Of a DNA stretch of 64,000 nt, positions 34,279 to 42,911 are shown piece after piece. The translations under genes and the position numbers were made by a program. This DNA is from Candidatus Hinthialibacter antarcticus (lineage in GTDB: Bacteria > Hinthialibacterota > Hinthialibacteria > Hinthialibacterales > Hinthialibacteraceae): NCBI GenBank assembly GCA_030765645.1, contig JAVCCE010000057.1:62001-126000 (forward strand), written 5' to 3'. How positions within the stretch are numbered: position 1 is the stretch's first letter; every line of letters begins with the position of its first letter. Below the pieces are notes generated by a model that worked only from the letters and a program-made list of their open reading frames with translations, had not been told where the DNA came from and did no database searches.

Positions 34279-35097
34279 ATGTCTGAGTTCCCGAAACGGT
34301 TGGCTTTTATCGGCGGCGGCAATATGGCCGAAGCCATTCTCGCGGGGCTGATCCATACTCAAGCGCTGCATCCGAATGAGATTATTGTTTCTGAACCCCG
34401 CCCCGAACGCCGCCAGGAACTTACCGAAGTTTATAAAATCGAAGCCGTTGAATCAAACCAAGACGCGATCCAACAAGCGCAAACGCTGGTGTTGGCGATT
34501 AAGCCGTTTAAATTAGATGAAGCCAAAGAAGACCTCCGCGCAGCGTTAACCCGTGAGCATCTAGTGATTTCGATCCTGGCGGGCGCGTCGCGCGAAAAAC
34601 TCGGTCAGGCGCTGGGCGATAAAAAGCGCATGGTTCGTGTTATGCCAAACCTGCCCGCATTGGTGGGGCATGGCGTCAGCGCGATTACTTTTCCTGATGA
34701 AATGGGTGACGACGAGCGCGAGTGGGTGCGGACGATACTGCGCTCCGTCGGCGCGATTGTTGAAGTCGAGGAGCCGATGCAGGACGCGGTGACGGCGGTC
34801 TCGGGCAGCGGGCCGGGATACGTCTTCTATTTAGTGCATCATTTTATCGAAGCGGCAAAGGCCGAAGGGCTTGACGCAGACACCGCCCGCCAACTTGCGA
34901 TACATACGTTTGTGGGCGCGGCCGAAGTATTAAAGCAGGGCGGCGATTCGCCTGAGACGCTGGTCAAAAAAGTGGCGACGCCGGGCGGTACCACCGAGGC
35001 GGGGTTGTCGGTTTTAGACAAAAATCAAACTCCAAAAATTTTAATAGATGTTGTTCATCACGCCGCTGAGCGCTCCCGCGAATTGAACCAGGGATAA
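34279..35097 (+). CDS. proC: Pyrroline-5-carboxylate reductase
   Basis: ProC performs the last step of proline synthesis, NAD(P)H reduction of 1-pyrroline-5-carboxylate. In 272 aa the Rossmann motif is LAFIGGGNMAEAILAGL. The C-terminal dimerisation domain carries AVSGSGPGYVFYLVHHFIEAA and the signature TPGGTTEAGLSVLD. It follows the carB C-terminal half by 12 nt with GGAGCGCC upstream, so cotranscription is likely. Confidence 0.96.
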   Translation: MSEFPKRLAFIGGGNMAEAILAGLIHTQALHPNEIIVSEPRPERRQELTEVYKIEAVESNQDAIQQAQTLVLAIKPFKLDEAKEDLRAALTREHLVISILAGASREKLGQALGDKKRMVRVMPNLPALVGHGVSAITFPDEMGDDEREWVRTILRSVGAIVEVEEPMQDAVTAVSGSGPGYVFYLVHHFIEAAKAEGLDADTARQLAIHTFVGAAEVLKQGGDSPETLVKKVATPGGTTEAGLSVLDKNQTPKILIDVVHHAAERSRELNQG

Positions 35098-35240
35098 AAG
35101 CGGTTTATAGTGTACCAATATTAATCGGGAATTGTGTTTTTTTTGGCCTGATTTTAAGCCTGCGGGCTTGTCGAAGCCGCGATTGATCCAGGCCAGATAC
35201 TTGGTCGTGCAAGTTGACACGGCCTTAGTCTCATGATACT

Positions 35241-35271
35241 TTCCCCAATCGGACTGTCTCCCGATGGGGAA
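35241..35271 (+). other. Strong hairpin upstream of the Gly-rich exported protein gene
   Basis: The arms ttccccaatcgg and ccgatggggaa pair with a single bulge around actgtctc. No T-run follows, and the hairpin lies 46 nt before the ATG at 35317. A ttgaca at 35214 and gatact at 35235 (15-bp spacer) could be a promoter. The hairpin may be a 5' UTR stabiliser or processing site. Confidence 0.45.
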
Positions 35272-35316
35272 TAGCGTCTAAATACCGAAAATCCAAGAAG
35301 ATTAGGGATAGATATT

Positions 35317-36177
35317 ATGTCTTACAAATCGCTTGTTCCCACAATTCTCGTTGCGGCTGCGTTGTTGTTTCCTGCCATAAGCCATGCTCAATACGGTATG
35401 GGCGGCATGGGCGGAATGGGTATGGGTGGCATGGGTTATGGCGGCGGCGGCTTTGGCGGCGGCGGTTTCGGCGGCGGCGGCATTGACGGTCCCGGCGCCG
35501 TTACGGTCAAGTACGGCGAAAAAATCTATTGCGCCATGTTCGGCGACTTGATTGACTACAAAGTTTATTACATTCAAGTGCCCGCTGATGCGATCGGCGT
35601 CCACTATTTCGATGACGGCACCATGGGCGATGAAGTTTCCTACGACGGTATGCCGAGCAATATTAATGTGATCCGCGATCAATACCTTGGGCCTTTCGCC
35701 ATAAAATATAAACACTGGATTTCAAAAGCGGTTGATAAAGCTGAAGACATGGGCGCCCTCTCATTTTATAACTTGGGCGTTGCCACAGACGATCCCGAAT
35801 CAAAAGTCGCCTCGCTCGAAGATTGGCGCGGGACGCTTGAAAACCAATTGGTAGATGTTCGGGCTACCGTGGCGCAGTTTGAGGGTTATGACGACACAAC
35901 GTATATCAAATCAATTGATCCTTCCTTGTTTGAATCGCTTGAAGGATTTGGCGGTTTGAATTCCGGGTTTGGGGCTGGCGGCTTTTTGCCTGACTTGCCT
36001 CCTCCTCCCGGTTTGCCTCAACCCGGCGACCAGTTCAGGGTTGATGACGGCACAGATGCTGCGGACACAGAAGATTCAGGCGCTTATAATCCTGTCCAGA
36101 ATACCCGCGACGCGGTGGGCGGCCTTGGCGGCGCGCCAAGTCTGGGCGCTGTAGAAGCAATGAATTCGCTCAATTAG
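35317..36177 (+). CDS. Exported Gly/Met-rich protein of unknown function
   Basis: The protein has 286 aa with a Sec signal ending AISHA-Q. It is followed by a low-complexity Gly/Met tract (repeats of GGMG, then GGGGF) at 26-55. A folded middle domain (about 58-195) follows, including YIQVPADAIGVHYFDDGTMGDEVSYDG and KYKHWISKAVDKAEDMGALSFYNLG. A Pro-rich segment and an acidic tail end the protein. No family is recognised. It heads the block that includes the giant lipoprotein at 36802. The Gly-rich tract suggests a surface or matrix protein. Confidence 0.65.
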   Translation: MSYKSLVPTILVAAALLFPAISHAQYGMGGMGGMGMGGMGYGGGGFGGGGFGGGGIDGPGAVTVKYGEKIYCAMFGDLIDYKVYYIQVPADAIGVHYFDDGTMGDEVSYDGMPSNINVIRDQYLGPFAIKYKHWISKAVDKAEDMGALSFYNLGVATDDPESKVASLEDWRGTLENQLVDVRATVAQFEGYDDTTYIKSIDPSLFESLEGFGGLNSGFGAGGFLPDLPPPPGLPQPGDQFRVDDGTDAADTEDSGAYNPVQNTRDAVGGLGGAPSLGAVEAMNSLN

Positions 36178-36313
36178 AGCGAGTGAAAAATAATCGAGCA
36201 ACTCAGTGTGAGTAGATATACAGAATAAGCGATTGATTCGCGTGATGGCGCCGCCCGCATAGAAGGCGAAAAGCAATGCAGGGCGGCGGTCCCATGAGAT
36301 GGAGTAGCGACAG

Positions 36314-36709
36314 ATGGCATCATGGAATGAAAAAGAAAAAGACGAGATTGAGTACCGGATTAAATTCATAAAGCAGTTTCTTGATCTTTGGACGCGTTAC
36401 GACGGCTTGTTTCAAACCGCTTATCACGAGCAAAAAGCCGACGCGGAATCGGATGAAGAATTTTTGAAATTGAAAAGCCAATGCGCCCGCCGTCACCAAT
36501 ATCTGATGGAGTATTTGGGCGTCGAGTATAAAGGGGCTGAGCAAATTACCCCGTATCTGTCTGACACCGTGACCCTGAAGGCAATGATTGGGATTCACGT
36601 CGATTTTTATAAAAAATTGAGCTTGCAATGGCACCACACCTTCTTGCGCTTGCATGAAGCGATGGGGTACCTGCGTACGCGTTTGGAGTTAGAGGCGGCG
36701 CTGGATTAA
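36314..36709 (+). CDS. Small helical protein of unknown function, paralogue of the one at 40463
   Basis: The protein has 131 aa, is soluble and mostly alpha-helical, with no signal peptide. It shares with the protein at 40463 the same length and an ordered pattern. FIKQFLDLWTRYDGLF aligns with EFIKLWQKYMELFMQGL. EEFLKLKSQCARRHQYL aligns with VEFRKLMIEVTHRAQFL. WHHTFLRLHEAMGYLRTRLE aligns with WHEVSISLNQKVGHLRNSLE. No known family was recognised. The ATG follows gagtagcgacag, a weak ribosome binding site. It lies 92 nt before the giant lipoprotein gene. Confidence 0.7.
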   Translation: MASWNEKEKDEIEYRIKFIKQFLDLWTRYDGLFQTAYHEQKADAESDEEFLKLKSQCARRHQYLMEYLGVEYKGAEQITPYLSDTVTLKAMIGIHVDFYKKLSLQWHHTFLRLHEAMGYLRTRLELEAALD

Positions 36710-36801
36710 CTGGCTGCGTCTGTTTGTTTTTTTGGGTAAAGGGCATATTTCAAACTGATATTTGATCCGCATCAATGCGAAGATCGCTAAGGAGTAGGTT
36801 G

Positions 36802-39800
36802 ATGAATCCGCGAAAGTCAAATTGGATAAAACTCGCGAGCCTTATTCTCATTACTGTTGTAATGTTCACAGGCTGCGCAAAACGCGACGCGCAAAAGGCC
36901 GTTGATTTGGCTGTCCAGGCGCAAGATGAGGCGCGAGCCGCCTTGGCGCCAAAGTATGCCGAAACAATTTATTCAGACGCCAACCGCCTGTTTGGTCTCG
37001 CGCAGTCGGAGTTTGACGCGGGCAACTATAAACAAGCCGCCGAATCGGCCCAGCAGTCCGAAGCGCGTTTTCGTTCGGCGATCACCGCCGTGCCTGAATT
37101 GCGCCGGGCGGTTGAAGATAAATTGGCCGAAATTAGCGATGCCGTAACCACCGCCGAGCAAAATGTGGAAACCGCTCGCAGTCAGGGTTTTTTGACGTCA
37201 GAAGAAATCAATGCGGTTGCGACGTCGGTTGATGATCTACGCTCCCGCCTTGACGGCGACTTGGGCGTTGATATGGATGTCCTCAACGCCTTCCTGGAAG
37301 AAGCCAAGGGCGCCTTGCCAAAGTCAGAGTCGCTTGCCACCGCGCACCTTCGCCCCGAAGCCGAACAGGCCCGCGATAGCGTTGTTGCGATGATGGAAGA
37401 AGCGCAAGAACTGAATGCGCCTACCGCCGAACCGCAATTGTGGTCGCAAATTACTACCTTGCAAATGCAACTCGATTCCGCCGAGCGCGATGGTCAATGG
37501 CAACAAATTATTGATGTCGCTGCTCAAATGAATGAGCCGCTGACTCAGGCGATCACCTCCGCGCAACGAAGCGCCGCAGGTGATATTATCGCCGATACGC
37601 AAAATCAAGTGACCCAAGCCGGTCAATTGAATGTGCAAGACGTGCCCGGGTTTACCGATTTAGTCACGCAAGCCAAAGACGCGTTGCAAGTCGGCAAAGA
37701 CCTGTTGGGTCAAGAAAACTTCTCCGGCGCGATTGCCGCTGCTGATGAAGCCAAGGCGTTGTTGCAACAAGGCTACCAAACCCTCGGCGAGCAAGCCGAT
37801 GTGCAGTTGTCGGTTGCGAACGAGAATTTGAACCAGGCGATCCAGTTGCAGGCTGAAACCTATGCGCCCGCCGTTGTGTCGCAAGTGCGCGACGCAATCG
37901 CTAGCGCGCAGGAATTGAAAAGCCAACAACGCTTTGCCGAATCTTACACCGCCGCGCAAAAAGCGGCCCAAGCCAGCGCGAACGCTCCCGAAGCCGCAAA
38001 GCGCGGTAAAGCCGAACAAACATTGCGTAAAGTAGAGGGGCCGTTTGGCGTCCTCCGCAGCCAGGGCGGCGATAAATATGCGCCCGAAGCGTATGAGAAA
38101 GCGCTTGACGCCGTCAAAGAACTTCGCGCTCTTATGCAAGCGGGTCAATACGCTCAGGTTGAAGAAAAAGTGCCTGCTGCGGTTGAAATCGCTGAATCCG
38201 GCTTGAAATCATTAGGGCAATCGGCCAAGCAGTATATTGGTCGCGCCGAACAAGCCATCACCGCAGCTGAAAAAGCCAACGCCAAAGATTGGGTTTCGAT
38301 GCAATTCGCAAATTCAATCAATATGAAATCTGCGGCGCAGGGTGAACTCGAAAAGAACCGTTTCCTGGTTAGTATTCAGAAGTCAGAAGATGCAATCGAA
38401 GCCGCCAAAAGCGCAGAATCCCGCGCCTATCAATTACAGGCTGAGCAAAATCTCCGCAAAGCGAACGATTTAATTGCCGAAGCGCGTCGCGCACAACAAG
38501 ACGATCTGAGCCCGAATGCGTATCGCAAAGCGCTTTATGCGACCGAGGACGGCGGGGAAATGCTTTCCAAAGGTTCCTATCAAGAAGCCTACAAGGTTTC
38601 TCTTGACGCCGCCGCGAAGGCTGACCGCGCACTGAATAATATCGTGTTGACCGCGCAGGAATCGGTTGACTCGCTCTTATTCGCTGAGGGCGTAACCTAT
38701 GCGCAACCCGAAACGCAACAATCAGCGGCCTTATTGAATGACGCACAGGCGGCGCAAGCGGCGCGCAATTACCCCGCCGCGAATCAAGCCGCTGCAGAAG
38801 CGATTCGCATCGCTCAAAGCGCAGAGCACTTCACCTGGAAACAACGCACATTCAGCCTTTTGAAAAACCTCGAAGGCGCTGAACTAATGTTGCAAGGCGA
38901 GAATGCACAAATCGAAACGCCTGCGTTGTATCGTCAGACGCTCGATCATTTCACCGAAGCGCGCGTACAACAGATTGATGAAAATTACGCCGAATCCTAC
39001 AAGCAGGCGGCTGGCGCCGAACAAACCATTAACCAGATTTGGTTGGCGATGGAATCTGACCTGACCCGCGTCAAAATGGAAGCCTCGCAAACCGCCGACT
39101 GGTTAGGCGAAAATGCGGAAGTAGAAGAAGGCCGCGAGTTGAAAATGGAATTGATGGATTCTGTTTCTGAACTCGAGCGCTTGATCCAATTGAAAGAATG
39201 GCGCGCAGCGTATGCGAAAGCCGACGCGGTAAGTAAAAAGGCTGACTTCGCCAAAGGCGCGTTGCAGACGCAAAACCGCTATCGTTTCCGCGAGATGTTA
39301 AAAGAAACATACAAACCGTTTACAGAAGAAAACGCGTTGGCGATTACGCCTGACCAAAAAGAAATGGTGGAAAACACCATTAAAACTTTGCGTCAGCCGG
39401 GCGACCTGACGTATGCCGAATTGGTTGACGCCTATGAACAAGCCGTTGCCGCCAGCGAGACGCTTCCAGATGAAATCGCCCAACAAGCGCTGCAACGCAC
39501 CGAAGAAATCAACGTCGTTCTTCAACAAGCCCAAGACGCGGGAGGCCGTACCTACTTCCCCGATAAGTTCCGTGAATTGACTTCTGACTTGCAATGGTTG
39601 CGTAACGCCGTCGAAGGCGATGATTACAAAATGATTGCGAACCGTCTCAAGAAGTTAGAAAAAGAAGCGCCTCAAATGTTGCAAGCCACCCAGTTGGCGG
39701 TTGAAGAAGACGCGTACCTGACCAACCTTGATGGTTTCTTACGCGATGTCAACAACTTGATTCATGACTTTAGTGCAATTTCTTCTATGCCTCCCAACCA

Positions 39801-40236
39801 ACTCCTAGCGGCGAGAACAACGGAATATAAACTTGACGAGACGGCGACGGATATGTTCAAGTCTCTTCAATCAAAACTGACCACCAAGGCGATGCGTATT
39901 AACGCTGAAATTTTATTAGAGCGAGTGAAAGACCTCACGCCTCCGCATACACTTGAATCGGTCCACAAAAACGCAATCAAGTCGTTTACCTATTTCTTGC
40001 GAAGCGCCGAAGGCTTTGATATCTATGGTCGCAGCAAAATTTATGATTTGGGTTATCGCGAAGAATCCTTGAAACAAGGCTATAAATACTTGTTGAAAGC
40101 ACAAACGGTCAATTCTGATTTGGCGTTTGCGATTGAAACATCCCGCAAGATGAGCAAATGGGATAAATTTGTCCGTAATCTCCGGCGACTTGAAGTTAAG
40201 GCTTGGGACTCGTATTATTCTTGGGTCATTCGCTAA
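36802..40236 (+). CDS. Giant repeat-containing lipoprotein (1144 aa) of unknown function
   Basis: The N-terminus MNPRKSNWIKLASLILITVVMFTGC is a lipoprotein signal with lipid-anchor Cys25. From about residue 48 to 750 the protein consists of Ala/Gln/Glu-rich helical repeats of roughly 70 residues. They share the theme YAPEAYEKALDAV....L....QYAQV....PAAVEIAESGL, visible near 50, 282, 353, 426, 568, 633 and 706. These resemble DUF4398-type or TolA-like helical hairpins. The last 400 residues are helical and less repetitive, ending WDSYYSWVIR. AAGGAG lies 7 nt before the ATG at 36802. It is probably periplasmic, anchored in a membrane, and long enough to span the envelope as a scaffold or tether. 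Confidence 0.8.
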   Translation: MNPRKSNWIKLASLILITVVMFTGCAKRDAQKAVDLAVQAQDEARAALAPKYAETIYSDANRLFGLAQSEFDAGNYKQAAESAQQSEARFRSAITAVPELRRAVEDKLAEISDAVTTAEQNVETARSQGFLTSEEINAVATSVDDLRSRLDGDLGVDMDVLNAFLEEAKGALPKSESLATAHLRPEAEQARDSVVAMMEEAQELNAPTAEPQLWSQITTLQMQLDSAERDGQWQQIIDVAAQMNEPLTQAITSAQRSAAGDIIADTQNQVTQAGQLNVQDVPGFTDLVTQAKDALQVGKDLLGQENFSGAIAAADEAKALLQQGYQTLGEQADVQLSVANENLNQAIQLQAETYAPAVVSQVRDAIASAQELKSQQRFAESYTAAQKAAQASANAPEAAKRGKAEQTLRKVEGPFGVLRSQGGDKYAPEAYEKALDAVKELRALMQAGQYAQVEEKVPAAVEIAESGLKSLGQSAKQYIGRAEQAITAAEKANAKDWVSMQFANSINMKSAAQGELEKNRFLVSIQKSEDAIEAAKSAESRAYQLQAEQNLRKANDLIAEARRAQQDDLSPNAYRKALYATEDGGEMLSKGSYQEAYKVSLDAAAKADRALNNIVLTAQESVDSLLFAEGVTYAQPETQQSAALLNDAQAAQAARNYPAANQAAAEAIRIAQSAEHFTWKQRTFSLLKNLEGAELMLQGENAQIETPALYRQTLDHFTEARVQQIDENYAESYKQAAGAEQTINQIWLAMESDLTRVKMEASQTADWLGENAEVEEGRELKMELMDSVSELERLIQLKEWRAAYAKADAVSKKADFAKGALQTQNRYRFREMLKETYKPFTEENALAITPDQKEMVENTIKTLRQPGDLTYAELVDAYEQAVAASETLPDEIAQQALQRTEEINVVLQQAQDAGGRTYFPDKFRELTSDLQWLRNAVEGDDYKMIANRLKKLEKEAPQMLQATQLAVEEDAYLTNLDGFLRDVNNLIHDFSAISSMPPNQLLAARTTEYKLDETATDMFKSLQSKLTTKAMRINAEILLERVKDLTPPHTLESVHKNAIKSFTYFLRSAEGFDIYGRSKIYDLGYREESLKQGYKYLLKAQTVNSDLAFAIETSRKMSKWDKFVRNLRRLEVKAWDSYYSWVIR

Positions 40237-40309
40237 GCAACTGATTCACAAGAGTTGTACAGTGGCCCGCACAGGGTTGCGGGTCGCCACAGGAGCATAG
40301 GAAGATATA

Positions 40310-40411
40310 ATGGGTTTCGTTGAATACATTGAAATAATCTGTGGGTTGGCTGTTTTGGCCTATGTCGTTTTCTTTGCCTTATCGTTAGGGCTGTTTAATA
40401 AAGACGAATAA
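40310..40411 (+). CDS. 33-aa single-pass membrane microprotein
   Basis: The ORF starts ATG-GGT-TTC after aggagcataggaag and ends in TAA. It encodes MGFVEYIEI, then a hydrophobic stretch of about 20 residues (ICGLAVLAYVVFFALSLGLF) and NKDE. It lies between the giant lipoprotein and its small helical neighbour, on the same strand, with a good ribosome binding site. The shape (short acidic start, one TM helix, charged tail) is like small regulatory or assembly subunits of membrane complexes. Confidence 0.6.
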   Translation: MGFVEYIEIICGLAVLAYVVFFALSLGLFNKDE

Positions 40412-40462
40412 TACGCCGCCTGACGGGCGCGCGATCTACTCTAGAAACGAGCAACCGAGTCA

Positions 40463-40870
40463 ATGGTTAAAGAAGTTCCCGCCGAGGTACTCATGCAGCG
40501 CATGCAGGAGTTTATCAAACTTTGGCAGAAATACATGGAATTGTTTATGCAAGGTTTAGAGAGCGACGCTGTCGATCCTGAGTTGGAAGTCGAATTTCGT
40601 AAACTCATGATCGAAGTGACGCATCGGGCGCAATTTCTTTCGGTCGCTGTGCCGGACGGCATTTTCGACCTTTGGAAAGATTGTAAGAAATTAATCGGTG
40701 AGACGCCTTCGATTGAAATTTTACGCACAGAGGTTCCAATCCGTATTAGTGCGTTTCGTAATATGTGGCACGAGGTTTCGATTTCATTGAACCAGAAAGT
40801 CGGTCACTTACGGAATTCGCTGGAAGAACGCGAAGGCAATAAAGGCAATAAAGGTAAGAAGAAACGTTAA
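40463..40870 (+). CDS. Small helical protein of unknown function, paralogue of the one at 36314
   Basis: The protein has 135 aa, no signal peptide and mostly helical structure, with a Lys/Gly-rich tail (GNKGNKGKKKR) that could bind nucleic acid or acidic membrane lipids. Its conserved blocks match those of the 36314 protein (LWxxYxELF, EFxKL, WH....L...G.LR..LE). The two flank the giant lipoprotein. No strong ribosome binding site precedes the ATG, so it may depend on translation of the microprotein 51 nt upstream. A strong terminator follows. Confidence 0.7.
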   Translation: MVKEVPAEVLMQRMQEFIKLWQKYMELFMQGLESDAVDPELEVEFRKLMIEVTHRAQFLSVAVPDGIFDLWKDCKKLIGETPSIEILRTEVPIRISAFRNMWHEVSISLNQKVGHLRNSLEEREGNKGNKGKKKR

Positions 40871-40894
40871 TTTCACAACCGTTAAATCAATTCG

Positions 40895-40930
40895 CGCCCT
40901 GGATGGTTTCATTCAGGGCGTTTTTGTTTT
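40895..40930 (+). terminator. Rho-independent terminator ending the giant-lipoprotein block
   Basis: The arms cgccctggatg and cattcagggcg (one G-T pair) with loop gttt are followed by tttttgttttt. It overlaps the stop codon of the convergent membrane gene. Confidence 0.88.
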
Positions 40931-41917
40931 TCTCCACCGATAATATTGTTTGCTCCAGTCTGCCAAAAGGTCGCCCGCTAAAAAATGGAGGGGGATCGAG
41001 GATTGGCTAAAGAGGTCCCAGTCTTCCCAGCCCAGGTCAGGGTGCCAGAGCGTGTTCCAAGCGAGGCCCAACAGGGCGCATTGCAGCATGAATCGGCGAA
41101 ATGGTGAATTAATGCGTTTGCGTAAGGCGATCACAATGGGCCAACCCAACGGAAGAAACAAGACGCCCGCTTGAAAATGGTAATATGTTTTGATTTCAAG
41201 ATGCGCCCAACTCAAAAACGTAAACCATTGGTCTTTGCGTTGAGTTTCAAATAGCGGTACCAGTCGGGTCAGCGAGAGTTCGATGCCTTCGTGCGGCAGC
41301 AATGTTACGCAGGCAAAATGCAGCAGCATGTAGGCGCCGAATGGAATTAGAAATTCCCCTGCGCGTATGGGACGTTTTCTCATTGCCAAGAAAATAGCAG
41401 GCAGATAAAAAAACGCCAGCATGTGAAACAGCGCCGCGATAAAGAAACACGTCAGCGCAGGCCAGATCGGGGCGCCGTTTTGTAAAAAACGCCGCATCCA
41501 AATAAAAGTCAATAATAAAAACAAGTTAACCCAAGCGTAGTTCTCAACTTCACCGACAAACACGAGGAACGATCCCGCCAGGATATTGGCCGCTAAAAAT
41601 AGCGGGTCACGTCGAAAGGCGAATAACACTTGCAAGGCAATCGCGCCCGCGAGAGCGCTACTCATTGAAAGCGCATTCCATGCGTCCCACCCGAATGGAG
41701 AAAGCGTGAGGTAAACCGTCCGGTGAACAATCGAAGTGAGAACCGAGTGCATGGTGACGCGCCAACCTGAGCCCGCCATGTCAGCCATGTGAAGGCTGTC
41801 GCGGCTATAGGGCGTCCATTGGCCTAGCCAAAATAAAATGGCGGCGAGAACCAGCGTTAGCAAAACGCGGAACGCGATGGTCTTTGCATAAACAATATTA
41901 GAGGATGGAAGCGGCAT
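40913..41917 (-). CDS. Polytopic membrane protein, possible glycosyltransferase-like
   Basis: The protein has 334 aa with about eight hydrophobic helices. An early periplasmic loop (QWTPYSRDSLHMADMAGSGWR) and the later motifs VGEVENYAWVNLF and WHPDLGWEDWDLFSQS resemble the architecture of GT-C-like sugar transferases. However, the usual Asp-Glu or Asp-Asp loop is not clear, so the family is uncertain. It is monocistronic and convergent with the giant-lipoprotein block. Confidence 0.6.
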   Translation of the reverse strand: MPLPSSNIVYAKTIAFRVLLTLVLAAILFWLGQWTPYSRDSLHMADMAGSGWRVTMHSVLTSIVHRTVYLTLSPFGWDAWNALSMSSALAGAIALQVLFAFRRDPLFLAANILAGSFLVFVGEVENYAWVNLFLLLTFIWMRRFLQNGAPIWPALTCFFIAALFHMLAFFYLPAIFLAMRKRPIRAGEFLIPFGAYMLLHFACVTLLPHEGIELSLTRLVPLFETQRKDQWFTFLSWAHLEIKTYYHFQAGVLFLPLGWPIVIALRKRINSPFRRFMLQCALLGLAWNTLWHPDLGWEDWDLFSQSSIPLHFLAGDLLADWSKQYYRWRKTKTP

Positions 41918-42035
41918 GATTGTGGGCGCGTTGTCTAGCGGCTCACATACGGCCCGCTAGCAGTTCCTTGACGTTGATTGGACGCATTCGTAGACTGTAG
42001 GGGAGGCGTCAATTTTATCCAAGGGTAAGGCCCCC

Positions 42036-42869
42036 ATGAGCGAATTAGAGCAAAAATATCAGCGATTGCAAGATATCCTAAAAGAGATGGGCAGCGTGAT
42101 CGTCGGGTACTCAGGCGGCGTTGATAGCACCTTTCTTGCCAAAGTCGCGACTGACGTTCTCGGTGAACGCGCCTTGTCGGTGGCGGCGATCAGCGAGAGT
42201 TTTTCTGAACATGAACACCAGGAAGCCAAACAATTCGCGCTTGATATGGGATTGAATTATCTCGAAGTCAACACCAACGAACTTGACAATCCTGAATACC
42301 GGAAAAACGAGTCGAACCGTTGTTATTATTGCAAGCAAGAAATGATTCATCATCTGGCTGCGCTGGCCAAAGAACGCGACATCGACCATATTTTGATTGG
42401 GACGATTGTTGACGATCTCGATGACCACCGCCCCGGTCAACAGGCCGCCAAAGAAGCGGGCGTCCGCGCTCCATTGGCGGAAGCGGGGCTGAGCAAGGAT
42501 GATGTGCGGGTGTTGTCGGAGCGCTTGGGCGTCCCGACATGGGACAAGCCATCGTTCGCTTGTATGTCGTCGCGCATCCCTTACGGCGAAGAGGTGACTC
42601 GCGAAAAACTCGAGCAGATTGACCGGGCCGAATCGGTGCTGCGCGATTTTGGGTTCCAACAATACCGTGTGCGCCATCACAATCAGTTAGCGCGTATCGA
42701 AGTGCCCGCCGAAGACATGCAGCGGGTGTTATCGAATCGGGAAGAACTGTACCGGCTCATCAAGGCCGCCGGGTTTACATTTGTTTCGCTGGACTTGATC
42801 GGGTTTCGCAGCGGCAGCATGAACGAGACGCTGCACCATATCAAAACTCCTGCGGCGTTGAACGGTTGA
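42036..42869 (+). CDS. larE: LarE-type ATP-dependent sacrificial sulfur transferase
   Basis: LarE adenylates the carboxylates of P2CMN and provides the sulfurs of the nickel-pincer (NPN) cofactor used by lactate racemase and relatives. In 277 aa the PP-loop SGGVDS is at 26-31. The sacrificial Cys176 lies in KPSFACMSSRIPYG, the same number as in the characterised Lactobacillus enzyme. An additional NRCYYC pair (Cys96, Cys99) is seen. larB, larC and larA are not in the window. It lies 42 nt before a WYL regulator gene. Confidence 0.9.
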   Translation: MSELEQKYQRLQDILKEMGSVIVGYSGGVDSTFLAKVATDVLGERALSVAAISESFSEHEHQEAKQFALDMGLNYLEVNTNELDNPEYRKNESNRCYYCKQEMIHHLAALAKERDIDHILIGTIVDDLDDHRPGQQAAKEAGVRAPLAEAGLSKDDVRVLSERLGVPTWDKPSFACMSSRIPYGEEVTREKLEQIDRAESVLRDFGFQQYRVRHHNQLARIEVPAEDMQRVLSNREELYRLIKAAGFTFVSLDLIGFRSGSMNETLHHIKTPAALNG

Positions 42870-42911
42870 TTCACGCCGTTTCTGATTGAACGGGCGAAGG
42901 GAACAGAGACA

